The notes under the pieces are model-generated. The model searched no databases. It saw nothing but the letters and a program-made list of their open reading frames with translations, and was not told where the DNA came from. From Hanamia caeni (lineage in GTDB: Bacteria > Bacteroidota > Bacteroidia > Chitinophagales > Chitinophagaceae), in NCBI RefSeq assembly GCF_003721595.1, contig NZ_RJJR01000015.1, forward strand, positions 89,472 through 153,471: a stretch of 64,000 bases of DNA, in the 5' to 3' direction. Positions 1 to 8,471 of the stretch are shown one piece after another. Position numbers and translations under genes: made by a program. How positions within the stretch are numbered: the stretch's first letter is position 1; the number at the start of each line of letters is the position of its first letter.

Positions 1-510
1 GTTCCAGGAATGATGAAAATAAAGCGAAGCGCCAAAATCTATCAGCCACAATTCTTTATACCAGATAAGCATGTTGGTGTTTTTCGGCGTGCGGTCCACG
101 TTGGTAAGAAGGCAATCAATCCATACAATTTGAGAAGCCAGTTTGGGATCAATTGTTGAAACTGCCGGATCGTAAGTGATGGAACCTGACAAATAATGAA
201 GCCCCAAATTAAGTCCTATACTTGCTTTCAGCAAATCCTGGATTTCTTCATCGGGCTCTGTGCGCCCAAATGCCGGATCTAAACTGGCAAAAACAATTTC
301 CGGAACTTTCAATCCTAACGCCCGCGCTATTTCGGCGCCAATGAATTCGGCAACCAATGCTTTTTTCCCTTGCCCTGCGCCACTGAACTTTATCACATAC
401 AGAAACTCATCATCGGCTTCTGCAATTGCAGGCAGGGAGCCGCCTTCGCGCAACGGCGTTATGTACCGTATTACGTTCACGGTTCTTATCTCAGGAATAT
501 ATTGTTCCAT
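1..510 (-). CDS. HipA-like kinase domain protein, C-terminal part beyond window
   Basis: Translating the minus strand from the ATG at 510 gives 170 codons open to the window edge, so the gene is cut at its 3' end. The protein begins MEQYIPEIRTVNVIRYI, has a Lys-containing strand (YVIKFSGAGQGKKALVAEF) followed by EIARALGLKVPEIV, and near the edge NVDRTPKNTNML then LWLIDFGASL. This order, a nucleotide-binding Lys strand, then D/N-rich catalytic loop, then I-D-F-G, is that of the HipA-like kinase family found as stand-alone proteins in many Bacteroidota (not the HipBA toxin itself; no HipB-like partner is visible). Substrate unknown. Family assignment is from remembered pattern, fairly sure; function is not. 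Confidence 0.7.
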   Translation of the reverse strand, partial: MEQYIPEIRTVNVIRYITPLREGGSLPAIAEADDEFLYVIKFSGAGQGKKALVAEFIGAEIARALGLKVPEIVFASLDPAFGRTEPDEEIQDLLKASIGLNLGLHYLSGSITYDPAVSTIDPKLASQIVWIDCLLTNVDRTPKNTNMLIWYKELWLIDFGASLYFHHSWN

Positions 511-834
511 ATAATGAGTGCACAATTTACATTAAGACAGTAAACAAAGAAAAAAGGAAATATTTTATTCCGGCTTTTCCTGATTTCATTTGATTCGGAC
601 CAGCAAAAAGTTTCAGTGAATTTAATTCCAGGAATCTTTAGCCGTTCTACAGCAATCAAATAAACTGCGAATCAGTATAAGAAGTAGAAAACAAAAATAT
701 TAAATATTTGCTGTTTCACTGTGGCTATAGTTCATTGTGAATGCAGGTTGCAAACAATTTAAGGGTTGTTAGAAAAAATTTTCTAATTTTTAAATAGAAT
801 CCCGGAAAAACAAGATTTGTTGTTTGAAAACCTC
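511..834. other. Intergenic region, no gene seen
   Basis: AT-rich spacer between the HipA-like gene (start at 510) and the 3' end of the TonB-like gene, both on the minus strand, so it should contain the HipA-like gene's promoter. The only structure I see is an AT palindrome at 769-786 (TTAGAAAA, 2-base loop, TTTTCTAA). It has no clear U-tract for the minus strand, so I do not call it a terminator. Confidence 0.4.
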
Positions 835-1716
835 TTAATTCTTCAACACAAAATTAAAAAGTATCGTTCCGCTTTCAATATCATTTTGAGCTGCTGGAAA
901 TTTTAATTGCCTGGCTTTTTCGATAGCTATACTTCGTAACTGGGAATTGGAAGTGGTAGTTCCTTTCGCAACAACCGCGCCGGTAACGGTTCCTGCGGCA
1001 TTTACTTTTATATCCACATACACTTTTGCGTTCTCATTAAAATCGCCCTGCATGTTCGGGAAATGAATCGGACGTCTTCCTGACAAGCCACGAACCACGC
1101 TGAACCCGCTTTTTCCGCCGGGAGAATTTCCATAAGCATCAGGGCTTCCGTCAGGACTTCCTGCGTCGCCGTTGCCAGGTTTATACCCCTGGTTTCTATA
1201 ACCGTTATCTTCTGTCGCGCCGTTGCCACCTGTTCCTGTTCCTCCTTTGTATAAAGGAATTTTTGGTTTTGGCGGAGCGGGATTTGGATTTACTACCGGT
1301 GACGGATGAATATTTTTTGACGCTTTGGTGGAGCTTTCTTTATTTTCAATTTTTGCTGTTTCATTTTTCTTTTCAGTTTTCACAACGGGCGCAGCCTCTT
1401 TATCATCACTTTCATCAGCCGGGATATTTTGCGAAGGCTCTTCATTCACTTTTCTTGCTGATTGATGAGAGGCTACACTTTGATTATCCGGCGCACGGTC
1501 GCCTTTTACCAGGGGCTGCACATCGCCCATGCCTTCCACTTCATTGCCAAGATTTACATCAATGAGATCCATAACAACCGGGGTAGGCGGAACCTGCATT
1601 TGCCACGTATAAAAAATGGCGAATATTAAAAATATGCCGCAAACAATCGCGGTGTACATTAATGCTTTCCGGTTTTTTTCGCCTTCAAAAGAATGATTAA
1701 TAAATGCTGAATCCAA
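835..1716 (-). CDS. TonB-like energy transducer / periplasmic-spanning protein
   Basis: 293 residues. Residues about 20-40 form one membrane helix (YTAIVCGIFLIFAIFYTW); this is followed by PPTPVVMDL, a long Lys/Glu/Pro/Ser-rich linker (about 80-150), a Gly/Asn-rich stretch, and a C-terminal domain (about 205-293) with GRRPIHFPNMQG, VYVDIKVNAAGTV and IAIEKARQLKFPA, which fits the TonB C-terminal fold. The expected role is to carry proton-motive energy from inner membrane to outer-membrane receptors. No ExbB/ExbD is next to it. The start is TTG at 1714-1716; the first ATG would be inside the charged leader just before the helix, and a -7 box lies 22 bp upstream of the TTG, which supports TTG. 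Confidence 0.75.
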   Translation of the reverse strand: MDSAFINHSFEGEKNRKALMYTAIVCGIFLIFAIFYTWQMQVPPTPVVMDLIDVNLGNEVEGMGDVQPLVKGDRAPDNQSVASHQSARKVNEEPSQNIPADESDDKEAAPVVKTEKKNETAKIENKESSTKASKNIHPSPVVNPNPAPPKPKIPLYKGGTGTGGNGATEDNGYRNQGYKPGNGDAGSPDGSPDAYGNSPGGKSGFSVVRGLSGRRPIHFPNMQGDFNENAKVYVDIKVNAAGTVTGAVVAKGTTTSNSQLRSIAIEKARQLKFPAAQNDIESGTILFNFVLKN

Positions 1717-1737
1717 GGCTTTAATTTTTTATCAGTT

Positions 1738-1745
1738 CAAATTTA
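1738..1745 (-). promoter_or_regulatory. Bacteroidota-type -7 promoter element
   Basis: On the minus strand reads TAAATTTG, a full match to TAnnTTTG, about 22 bp before the TTG start of the TonB-like gene. I see no convincing -33 TTG. Confidence 0.45.
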
Positions 1746-1795
1746 ATGAATGCATAAAAATATACATGACTGAAAATGTTAAAAGAAAAAGTAAA

Positions 1796-2500
1796 TTATG
1801 ACTTAGTATAATTTCTCTCTCCAAACAGCAAGCTTCCGATTCTTACCATGTTGCTTCCTTCTTCAATCGCGATTTTATAATCGGCGCTCATGCCCATACT
1901 TAAAATGCTGAAGGCCGAAGGCTGAAAGCTTAAAGCCGATGAAAACTTGTCAAATAAAAATTTCATTGAGTGGAATTCGTGTCTTACTATTTTTTCATCA
2001 TCTGTAAATGAAGCCATTCCCATCAAGCCTTTTATAGAAATATTTTTAAATGATTTTTCTTCATTCGTGTTGTTTGCGAGATTGAGTGCCTGGATTATCT
2101 GCTCCAATTCGTTTTCATCTAATCCAAATTTAGTCTCTTCTTTAGCAATATGAACCTGCAATAAGCAATCAATGATTCTTTCATTTTTTTTGGCTTCTTT
2201 GTTAATTTCTTTCAGCAGCTTTTCACTATCAACGCTATGAATTAGATGAACAAACGGCGCGATTAATTTTACTTTATTGCTTTGTAAATGACCGATAAAA
2301 TGCCAGTGAATATCTTTCGGAAGCTGATGATATTTTTCTGCCAATTCCTGAACATAATTTTCGCCAAAATCTTTTTGTCCGAGGTTATATAATTCTAAAA
2401 TTTCAGCAACTGATTTGGTTTTTGAAACAGCAACAAGCGTTACATTTTTTTCTTTTAGTTCGTTTGAAATTTGGTGGTATAATTCTGAATGTACAGGCAA
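1796..2500 (-). CDS. yggS: YggS/PLPBP-family pyridoxal phosphate homeostasis protein
   Basis: 234 residues, the usual size. The N-terminal part has VTLVAVSKTKSV with the PLP-binding Lys, then DFGENYVQEL, HWHFIGHLQSNK, and late LSMGMSADYKIAIEEG and VRIGSLLFG, all hallmarks of the cytosolic PLP-binding protein family (fold type III, no known catalytic activity; buffers PLP). Just before LSMGMS the chain carries SALSFQPSAFSI, encoded by a 7-bp-period repeat (1904-1938) that most relatives should lack. The ATG at 2500 abuts the repeat array 2501-2771, so the gene's upstream region is that array. Confidence 0.93.
   Translation of the reverse strand: MPVHSELYHQISNELKEKNVTLVAVSKTKSVAEILELYNLGQKDFGENYVQELAEKYHQLPKDIHWHFIGHLQSNKVKLIAPFVHLIHSVDSEKLLKEINKEAKKNERIIDCLLQVHIAKEETKFGLDENELEQIIQALNLANNTNEEKSFKNISIKGLMGMASFTDDEKIVRHEFHSMKFLFDKFSSALSFQPSAFSILSMGMSADYKIAIEEGSNMVRIGSLLFGERNYTKS
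1904..1938. repeat. In-frame 7-bp-period repeat inside yggS
   Basis: Five consecutive 7-mers on the plus strand: aatgctg, aaggccg, aaggctg, aaagctt, aaagccg. The array has the same period as the intergenic arrays at 2501-2771 and 6718-6795 and the same words (gctaaa/gccaaa class) as the latter. It is read through in frame as the segment before the conserved LSMGMS motif. Confidence 0.7.
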
Positions 2501-2771
2501 GTTTATTATTTGATTATTGAATTATTTGATTATTAAATTATTAAGGCGCCGCCGATTCTTGCATTCATTAGCACATCAGCTAATCAGCTAATTTTCTCAT
2601 TTTCCCATTTTCAAATTTTCACATTCACTTGAGTTTATTATTTGATTATTGAATTATTTGATTATTAAATTATTAAGGCGCCGCCGATTCTTGCATTCAT
2701 TAGCACATCAGCTAATCAGCAAATCAGCTAATTTTCTCATTTTCAAATTTTCAAATTTTCACATTCACTTG
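2501..2771. repeat. Tandem duplication built of 7-bp-period words
   Basis: Two near-identical units, 2501-2632 and 2633-2771. Each runs gtttattatttgattattg, then aattatt words, a GC core aaggcgccgccgattcttg, then attagcacatcagctaatc and tctcattttc...acattcacttgag. Most of each unit has period 7 (tttgatt/attgaat; tctcatt/ttcccat/tttcaaa/ttttcac). The second unit differs by an extra agcaaatc and one replaced block. The last bases of the second unit are the 3' end of the acyl-CoA dehydrogenase gene (stop at 2765-2767), and the first unit carries a copy of those same bases, so the duplication took the gene's end with it. Confidence 0.85.
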
Positions 2772-3919
2772 AGTATCCCCCTGCTGATCACAATTCTTTG
2801 CATTTCGCTTGTGCCTTCATAAATCTGTGTAATCTTGGCATCGCGCATCATTCTTTCTACATGATATTCTTTTACATAACCATAGCCACCGTGGATTTGT
2901 ACCGCTTCTGTGGTAACCCACATGGCAGTTTCACTCGCATATACTTTTGCCATCGCTGCGCTTTCAGTATAATCCTGGCCATTATCTTTTTGCCATGCAG
3001 CCTTTAAACAAAGTAATCTTGCGGCGTTAATTCTTGTTGCCATATCGGCAATTTTAAATTGAATAATCTGGTGGTTTTTTATTTCTGTACCAAAAGCTTT
3101 TCTTTCTTTTGAATAGGCAATTGCTCTTTCCATTGCGCCGGAAGCCAGTCCAAGCGCCTGTGACGCAATTCCGATACGGCCACCGGAAAGTGTTTGCATT
3201 GCGAATTTAAAGCCAAACCCATCCGCGCCAATCCTGTTTTCCTTTGGCACTTTTACATCGGTGAACGAAATGCTGTGTGTATCACTTCCGCGTATGCCCA
3301 GCTTATTTTCTTTGGCGCCCACTTTTACGCCCGGCCACGCTTTTTCTACAATAAATGTGTTGATTCCATGGCTTCCTTTTTCAGGATGAGTTTGCGCCAT
3401 CACTAAATAAACTGAAGCCGTATTTCCATTGGTTATCCAGTTTTTTACTCCATTAATTACATAATGATCTCCTTTATCTTCCGCAGTAGTTCTTTGGGAA
3501 GTGGCGTCGCTGCCGGCTTCGGGCTCGCTTAATAAAAAAGCGCCGATGTATAATTCGCCATCTTTTTTCCCCTGCGCAAGTGGCACGAGGTACTTTTTCT
3601 TTTGTTCTTCGTTGCCAAAAGCTTCCAGGCCATAGCAAACCAAACTGTTGTTAACGCTCATACAAACGCTGGTGCTGGCATCTATCTTACTGATTTCTTC
3701 CATTGCCAAAACATAGCTGATCATATCAAGTCCTGCGCCTCCGTCGTTTTCAGGCACCATCATTCCTAAAAAACCGAGATCCGCAAGCTTCATCACCTGG
3801 TCGTAAGGAAATTTTTGATGCTCATCCCGTTCGATAACTCCAGGCAAACATTCATTAACTGCAAAATCACGCGCAGCCTGTTGAATCATTACATGCTCTT
3901 CCGATAACGAAAAATCCAT
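2765..3919 (-). CDS. Acyl-CoA dehydrogenase, short/branched-chain type
   Basis: 384 residues, the typical length. FAD-dependent oxidation of acyl-CoA to trans-2-enoyl-CoA in fatty-acid or branched-chain amino-acid breakdown. Visible motifs: GAFLLSEPEAGSDATS (family signature 1), NWITNG, GIRGSDTHSISF, and the C-terminal VQIHGGYGYVKEYHVERMMRDAK followed by ITQIYEGTSEMQR, whose Glu in YEGT is the catalytic base position of SCAD/MCAD-like enzymes. Substrate length cannot be read from sequence. It sits alone with its own -7 box (3938-3945). Its stop codon lies inside the repeat array 2501-2771. Confidence 0.95.
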   Translation of the reverse strand: MDFSLSEEHVMIQQAARDFAVNECLPGVIERDEHQKFPYDQVMKLADLGFLGMMVPENDGGAGLDMISYVLAMEEISKIDASTSVCMSVNNSLVCYGLEAFGNEEQKKKYLVPLAQGKKDGELYIGAFLLSEPEAGSDATSQRTTAEDKGDHYVINGVKNWITNGNTASVYLVMAQTHPEKGSHGINTFIVEKAWPGVKVGAKENKLGIRGSDTHSISFTDVKVPKENRIGADGFGFKFAMQTLSGGRIGIASQALGLASGAMERAIAYSKERKAFGTEIKNHQIIQFKIADMATRINAARLLCLKAAWQKDNGQDYTESAAMAKVYASETAMWVTTEAVQIHGGYGYVKEYHVERMMRDAKITQIYEGTSEMQRIVISRGILK

Positions 3920-3937
3920 AGCTTATTTTTGAGAGTA

Positions 3938-3945
3938 CAAAAGTA
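3938..3945 (-). promoter_or_regulatory. -7 promoter element of the acyl-CoA dehydrogenase gene
   Basis: Minus strand reads TACTTTTG, a full TAnnTTTG match, 18 bp before the ATG. It lies in the palindrome GTACAAAAGTAC-like context (3936-3947). No clear -33 TTG. Confidence 0.45.
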
Positions 3946-4158
3946 CATGGAATTAAATAAGGAAAAGATCATACACCAGGCAATGAAATTTTAATACTGG
4001 GTTGCGTATCATACAATTTTGGATTCAGAATAAAAAAGAGGCTTATTTATTTGTTTACTACATTAGCGCAGCATGAAAAAGCAGGAATAAGATAAAATTG
4101 AAAAAGGAATTATTATTGCAAAAACGGGCGGTTAATCATTAAACAATTATTAAATAAA

Positions 4159-5490
4159 ATGAAACTCTGGCAAAAAAATACGGATTCGCTAAAGGAAGTC
4201 GAAACATTTACGGTGGGAAAAGACCGCGAGCTGGATTTATTTTTAGCACCGTATGATGTTTTAGGCTCTTTGGCACATATTAAAATGTTGGAAAAGGTTG
4301 GCTTGCTAAGCACCGAAGAATTGACTGAACTTGAAATTGGTTTGAAAAATATTTATGCCGATATTCTTGCAGAAAAATTTTCATTAGACGAAGATGTAGA
4401 AGATATTCATTCACAAATTGAATTTCTTTTAACGAAAAAATTAGGAGATGCCGGTAAGAAAATACATGCAGCCCGCTCAAGAAATGACCAGGTGATTTTG
4501 GATCTGAAACTTTTTTTCAGAAATGAAATTGAAAACCTCGTTCATGAGGTAAATGCTTTTTTTGAACTGCTTTTGCAGCAAAGTGAGAAATATAAAAATT
4601 ATTTATTTCCCGGCTATACGCATTTGCAATTGGCTATGCCTAATTCATTTGGTTTGTGGTTTGGCGCCTATGCCGAAAGCCTCGTTGACGATATAATTAC
4701 CATGCATGCTTCCTGGCAGATAGTGAATAAAAACCCGCTGGGATCGGCTGCGGGGTTTGGTTCTTCATTTCCTATTGATAGAAAATACACTACTGAATTA
4801 TTAGGATTTGACGAGTTAAATTATAACGTGGTGTATGCCCAGATGAGCCGTGGAAAAACCGAGAGAGTGATTGCCCAGGCGCTATCAAATATAGCTTCCA
4901 CATTGGCACGCATGAGCATGGATGCCTGTCTGTACCTCAATCAGAATTTCGGATTTATTTCTTTCCCCGATGAACTTACAACCGGCAGCAGTATTATGCC
5001 GCATAAAAAAAATCCCGATGTTTTTGAATTGATACGCGGGCATTGTAATCGCATACAAGCTCTTCCCAATGAAATTTTGATGATGATGACGAACCTGCCG
5101 TCCGGGTATCACCGCGATTTGCAATTATTAAAAGAACATCTTTTTCCGGCCATTCAAAATCTTAGATCCTGTATTAATATGGCGTCGCTCATGTTTCAAC
5201 ATATCGAAGTGAAAGAAAATATTCTCGAAGATGAAAAATACAAATACCTTTTTACGGTAGAAGAAATGAACAAGCTGGTTTTGCAGGGAATTCCCCTGCG
5301 GGACGCTTATAAAAAGATAGGTGCAGATGTAGAAGCGGGAAGTTTTACAACTGATCGCAAAATAGCCCACACTCATGAAGGATCCATCGGGAATCTTCAA
5401 AATGAAAAAATCCGGAGCATGATGCAAAATGTAATCAGCCGTTTTACATTTAAGGAAGTGAATGATGCTTTACAAAAATTAATACAGTAA
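4159..5490 (+). CDS. argH: Argininosuccinate lyase
   Basis: 443 residues. Cleaves argininosuccinate to arginine and fumarate, last step of arginine synthesis, cytosolic homotetramer. Features seen: KLWQK start typical of the family, VEDIHSQIEFLLT, HAARSRNDQV, FPGYTHLQLAMPNSFG, and the fumarase/aspartase superfamily signature GSSIMPHKKNPDVFELIRG around residue 280. No other arginine genes are in the window, so argH is separated from the rest of the pathway. The following dxr gene is on the same strand 62 bp downstream and may be cotranscribed. Confidence 0.97.
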   Translation: MKLWQKNTDSLKEVETFTVGKDRELDLFLAPYDVLGSLAHIKMLEKVGLLSTEELTELEIGLKNIYADILAEKFSLDEDVEDIHSQIEFLLTKKLGDAGKKIHAARSRNDQVILDLKLFFRNEIENLVHEVNAFFELLLQQSEKYKNYLFPGYTHLQLAMPNSFGLWFGAYAESLVDDIITMHASWQIVNKNPLGSAAGFGSSFPIDRKYTTELLGFDELNYNVVYAQMSRGKTERVIAQALSNIASTLARMSMDACLYLNQNFGFISFPDELTTGSSIMPHKKNPDVFELIRGHCNRIQALPNEILMMMTNLPSGYHRDLQLLKEHLFPAIQNLRSCINMASLMFQHIEVKENILEDEKYKYLFTVEEMNKLVLQGIPLRDAYKKIGADVEAGSFTTDRKIAHTHEGSIGNLQNEKIRSMMQNVISRFTFKEVNDALQKLIQ

Positions 5491-5552
5491 ATTGCCGCCA
5501 CTAAAATGGGGGTATTTTGGGTTCCCCTTTCTTATATATTAAAGAAGATGAA

Positions 5553-6719
5553 ATGTCAGAAGCGATAAAGAAAAGGATTGCTGTTTTTGGCTCCACTGGT
5601 TCCATTGGCACCCAGGCGTTGGAAGTGATTGAAGCGCATCCTGATTTATTCGAAGTTGAAATATTGACCGCTCAAACCAACGATAAGCTACTAATAGAGC
5701 AGGCGTTGAAATTCAATCCGAATGCCGTAGTGATTGCGGATGAATCACGGTATGAAAAAGTAAAACTTGCGCTGGAATCAACGGATGTAAAAGTGTTTGG
5801 TGGCGAAAATGCTTTAGACGAGGTAGCTGATTTTGATACTTACGATATGATGCTGGCCGCAATTGTAGGATTTGCGGGATTGAAACCAACATTAAGAGCG
5901 ATAGAAAATGGAAAAGCAATCGCGCTGGCCAATAAAGAAACACTGGTGGTGGCTGGTGATTTGGTAATGCAATTGGCGGTGGAAAAAAGAGTTCCGATAA
6001 TACCGGTGGACAGTGAGCACTCAGCGATTTTTCAATGTCTTGTTGGCGAAACGAGAAACCGGATTGAAAAAATTATTTTAACCGCAAGTGGTGGCCCATT
6101 CCTTGGGAAAAAGCCCAATTTTCTGGTAAATGTAAAAAGAGACCATGCGCTGCAACATCCTAACTGGAAGATGGGGGCCAAAATTACCATAGACTCTGCA
6201 ACGCTGATGAACAAAGGGCTTGAAATGATTGAAGCTAAATGGCTTTTCAATCTTACGCCCGAACAAATTGAAGTCGTAATCCATCCGCAAAGTATTATTC
6301 ATAGTATGGTGCAGTTTGAGGATGGAAGCATCAAAGCGCAAATGGGGCTGCCTGATATGAAATTGCCAATACAATATGCGCTTGCCTTTCCTCAAAGGGT
6401 TGCCAATAATAATCCCCGGCCTAATTTTAAAAAAATCCCCATCCTGTCTTTTGAGCCGCCGGATGTAAAAACCTTCCGCAATCTCAGCCTCGCAGAAATG
6501 GCGCTTGAAAAGGGCGGCAATTTTCCCTGTATTTTAAACGCAGCCAATGAGATAGCTGTGTGGGCGTTTCTGAACAACCGCATTGGTTTTTTAGATATTA
6601 CCGCCGTCATAGAAAAAACACTTCAGAAAATAAATTATATAGAAAAGCCAAATCTTACGGATTATTTTGAAAGCGATGGCGAGGCGCGTAATTTTGCAGC
6701 TTCTTTAATAAGAATGTGA
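5553..6719 (+). CDS. dxr: 1-deoxy-D-xylulose 5-phosphate reductoisomerase
   Basis: 388 residues from the ATG at 5553 (an in-frame TTG at 5517 would add 12 residues that do not look like family sequence). NADPH-dependent conversion of DXP to MEP, the committed step of the non-mevalonate isoprenoid pathway. Seen: VFGSTGSIGTQALEVI (dinucleotide site), ALANKETLVVAG, PVDSEHSAIFQCL (metal and substrate loop), SATLMNKGLEMIEAKWLF, and HPQSIIHSMVQFEDGS. Followed at once by a 7-bp-period repeat that begins in the last codon and fills the gap to rseP. Confidence 0.97.
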   Translation: MSEAIKKRIAVFGSTGSIGTQALEVIEAHPDLFEVEILTAQTNDKLLIEQALKFNPNAVVIADESRYEKVKLALESTDVKVFGGENALDEVADFDTYDMMLAAIVGFAGLKPTLRAIENGKAIALANKETLVVAGDLVMQLAVEKRVPIIPVDSEHSAIFQCLVGETRNRIEKIILTASGGPFLGKKPNFLVNVKRDHALQHPNWKMGAKITIDSATLMNKGLEMIEAKWLFNLTPEQIEVVIHPQSIIHSMVQFEDGSIKAQMGLPDMKLPIQYALAFPQRVANNNPRPNFKKIPILSFEPPDVKTFRNLSLAEMALEKGGNFPCILNAANEIAVWAFLNNRIGFLDITAVIEKTLQKINYIEKPNLTDYFESDGEARNFAASLIRM

Positions 6720-6795
6720 GCAAAAGGCTAAAAGCCAAAAGCTAAAGGCTAAAAAACAAAATCAAACATCATATATCATACATCGTTCATAAAGC
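6718..6795. repeat. 7-bp-period repeat between dxr and rseP
   Basis: Eleven successive 7-mers: gagcaaa, aggctaa, aagccaa, aagctaa, aggctaa, aaaacaa, aatcaaa, catcata, tatcata, catcgtt, cataaag. The whole dxr-rseP spacer is this array. Words drift from gctaaaa-like to atcatac-like but the period holds. Confidence 0.8.
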
Positions 6796-8262
6796 ATGAC
6801 ATTATTAGCAATTAACTGGCCGGCTGTGGGTTTGCAAGCTGGCTATCTTATTTTCTCCCTTTCTATACTGGTAATCGTTCATGAATTTGGACATTTTATT
6901 ACAGCCAAATGGTTTAAATGCCGCGTTGAAAAATTCTATTTATTTTTTGATCCGTGGTTTTCCATTTTCAAAAAAAAGATAGGAGCTACAGAATATGGCA
7001 TAGGCTGGCTTCCTCTGGGCGGGTATGTAAAAATTTCGGGAATGGTGGATGAAAGTATGGATAAAGAACAAATGAAACAGCCGCCACAGCCGTGGGAATT
7101 CAGGAGCAAACCTGCCTGGCAGCGTTTGATTATTCTTTTGGCAGGCGTTACCATGAATGTGTTGCTGGCTTTTTTTATTTATGCAATGATCCTTTTTACC
7201 TGGGGCGAAACTAAACTTCCGCTAAATAGTTTGCAAAACGGCATTGTGGTTTCAGACAGCCTTATGAGAAATATTGGCTTGCAGACAGGAGATAAAATTG
7301 AAAAAGTAAACGGTGAACCTGTTCAATATTTTGATGATCTTCCGGGAAAAATTTTATTAGGAAAACAAATCACTTTAGAAAGAGACGGACAACAAAAAAC
7401 CATTAACGTTCCTGTTAATCTGATTGAGCAATTGGTTGAGAGGAAAGGTAAGACCACATCCCTGGGAATAGAGCCGAGAATGCCAGTGATCATCGGCGGC
7501 TTTCCGGGAAGTGAAGACGCTGCCACAGGCGCATCAGGTAAAGCTGCTTATTCTACGATAAGGGATGCGAAGCTAGATGAAACCGGGAGTAAAATGCCCT
7601 CAAAAAATGGCAACCAGCAACGCCTGGAAGTGGGCGATAGAATCGTCGGCGTAGATTCTTCGGCTGTCAGCTATTTCGATCAGATGTCGCCCTTGCTTCA
7701 ACAGAAAAAAGGCGACAGCGTTACTTTAAAAATCATTCGCAGCGGAGCACCGATCGATGTAAGGGTTTTTGTGGATACTGCCGGCACAATTGGGTTCTAC
7801 AATATCAATTATGTGCAGGCTGACAGCCTGGGCATCTTAAAAATTGAAAATAAAAAGTATGGATTTCTTGCCTCCTTTCCTGCGGGTGTAAGGGAAACCG
7901 GCAAGCAATTGAATTTTTACATTCAGCAAATTAAGTTGATTTTAAATCCTGAAACCGGTGCCTATAAAGGGTTAGGAGGCTTTAAAGCTATGGCTTCCAT
8001 TTTCCCTGACACCGGTTGGAACTGGCAGGCCTTCTGGCGAATCACTGCCTTCTTTTCTATTATTCTCGCCTTCATGAATTTATTGCCCATACCGGCGCTG
8101 GATGGCGGCCATGTGGTGTTTACCATAGTTGAAATGATTACGGGAAGGAAGCCAAGCGATAAATTTTTGGAATATGCGCAGATAGCGGGGATGGTAATCT
8201 TGTTTGCTTTGCTTATTTATGCAAATGGCAATGATTGGTTTGGGTGGGGCAGAGGCCACTAA
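6796..8262 (+). CDS. rseP: RIP metalloprotease RseP (site-2 protease family)
   Basis: 488 residues. Intramembrane zinc protease that cuts membrane-bound anti-sigma factors or other single-pass proteins. H29-E30-xx-H33 (VHEFGHF) sits in the first membrane helix and the second zinc ligand is in NLLPIPALDGGH at about 430-441. Between them are two PDZ-like regions (about 140-190, with GLQTGDKIEKVNGEPV; and about 275-320, with LEVGDRIVGVDSSAV). Residues 230-265 contain a low-complexity insertion. Follows dxr, as often seen in Bacteroidota. Confidence 0.95.
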   Translation: MTLLAINWPAVGLQAGYLIFSLSILVIVHEFGHFITAKWFKCRVEKFYLFFDPWFSIFKKKIGATEYGIGWLPLGGYVKISGMVDESMDKEQMKQPPQPWEFRSKPAWQRLIILLAGVTMNVLLAFFIYAMILFTWGETKLPLNSLQNGIVVSDSLMRNIGLQTGDKIEKVNGEPVQYFDDLPGKILLGKQITLERDGQQKTINVPVNLIEQLVERKGKTTSLGIEPRMPVIIGGFPGSEDAATGASGKAAYSTIRDAKLDETGSKMPSKNGNQQRLEVGDRIVGVDSSAVSYFDQMSPLLQQKKGDSVTLKIIRSGAPIDVRVFVDTAGTIGFYNINYVQADSLGILKIENKKYGFLASFPAGVRETGKQLNFYIQQIKLILNPETGAYKGLGGFKAMASIFPDTGWNWQAFWRITAFFSIILAFMNLLPIPALDGGHVVFTIVEMITGRKPSDKFLEYAQIAGMVILFALLIYANGNDWFGWGRGH

Positions 8263-8471
8263 GGTAATTGTGTTGCGTTTGTGATTGCTGGTTTTGCTTT
8301 GCAGTGAGGCAATAAATAATTTAAATTTTATCTTGATTAGAAAGCAAGAAAAGTAGCATGGTATGGCCCGCAATTGACCACAAACAGTGAAACATTAAAT
8401 AAGGTGATTTTTTATTTCAAAAATTTTGCTGAAGCGGGCTTCAATTTCAGCGTTGTAATACATTTAAAACT

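Noticed and set aside
260..514. 84-codon plus-strand ORF
   Set aside because: It lies antisense to the HipA-like gene, which has clear protein motifs on the minus strand.
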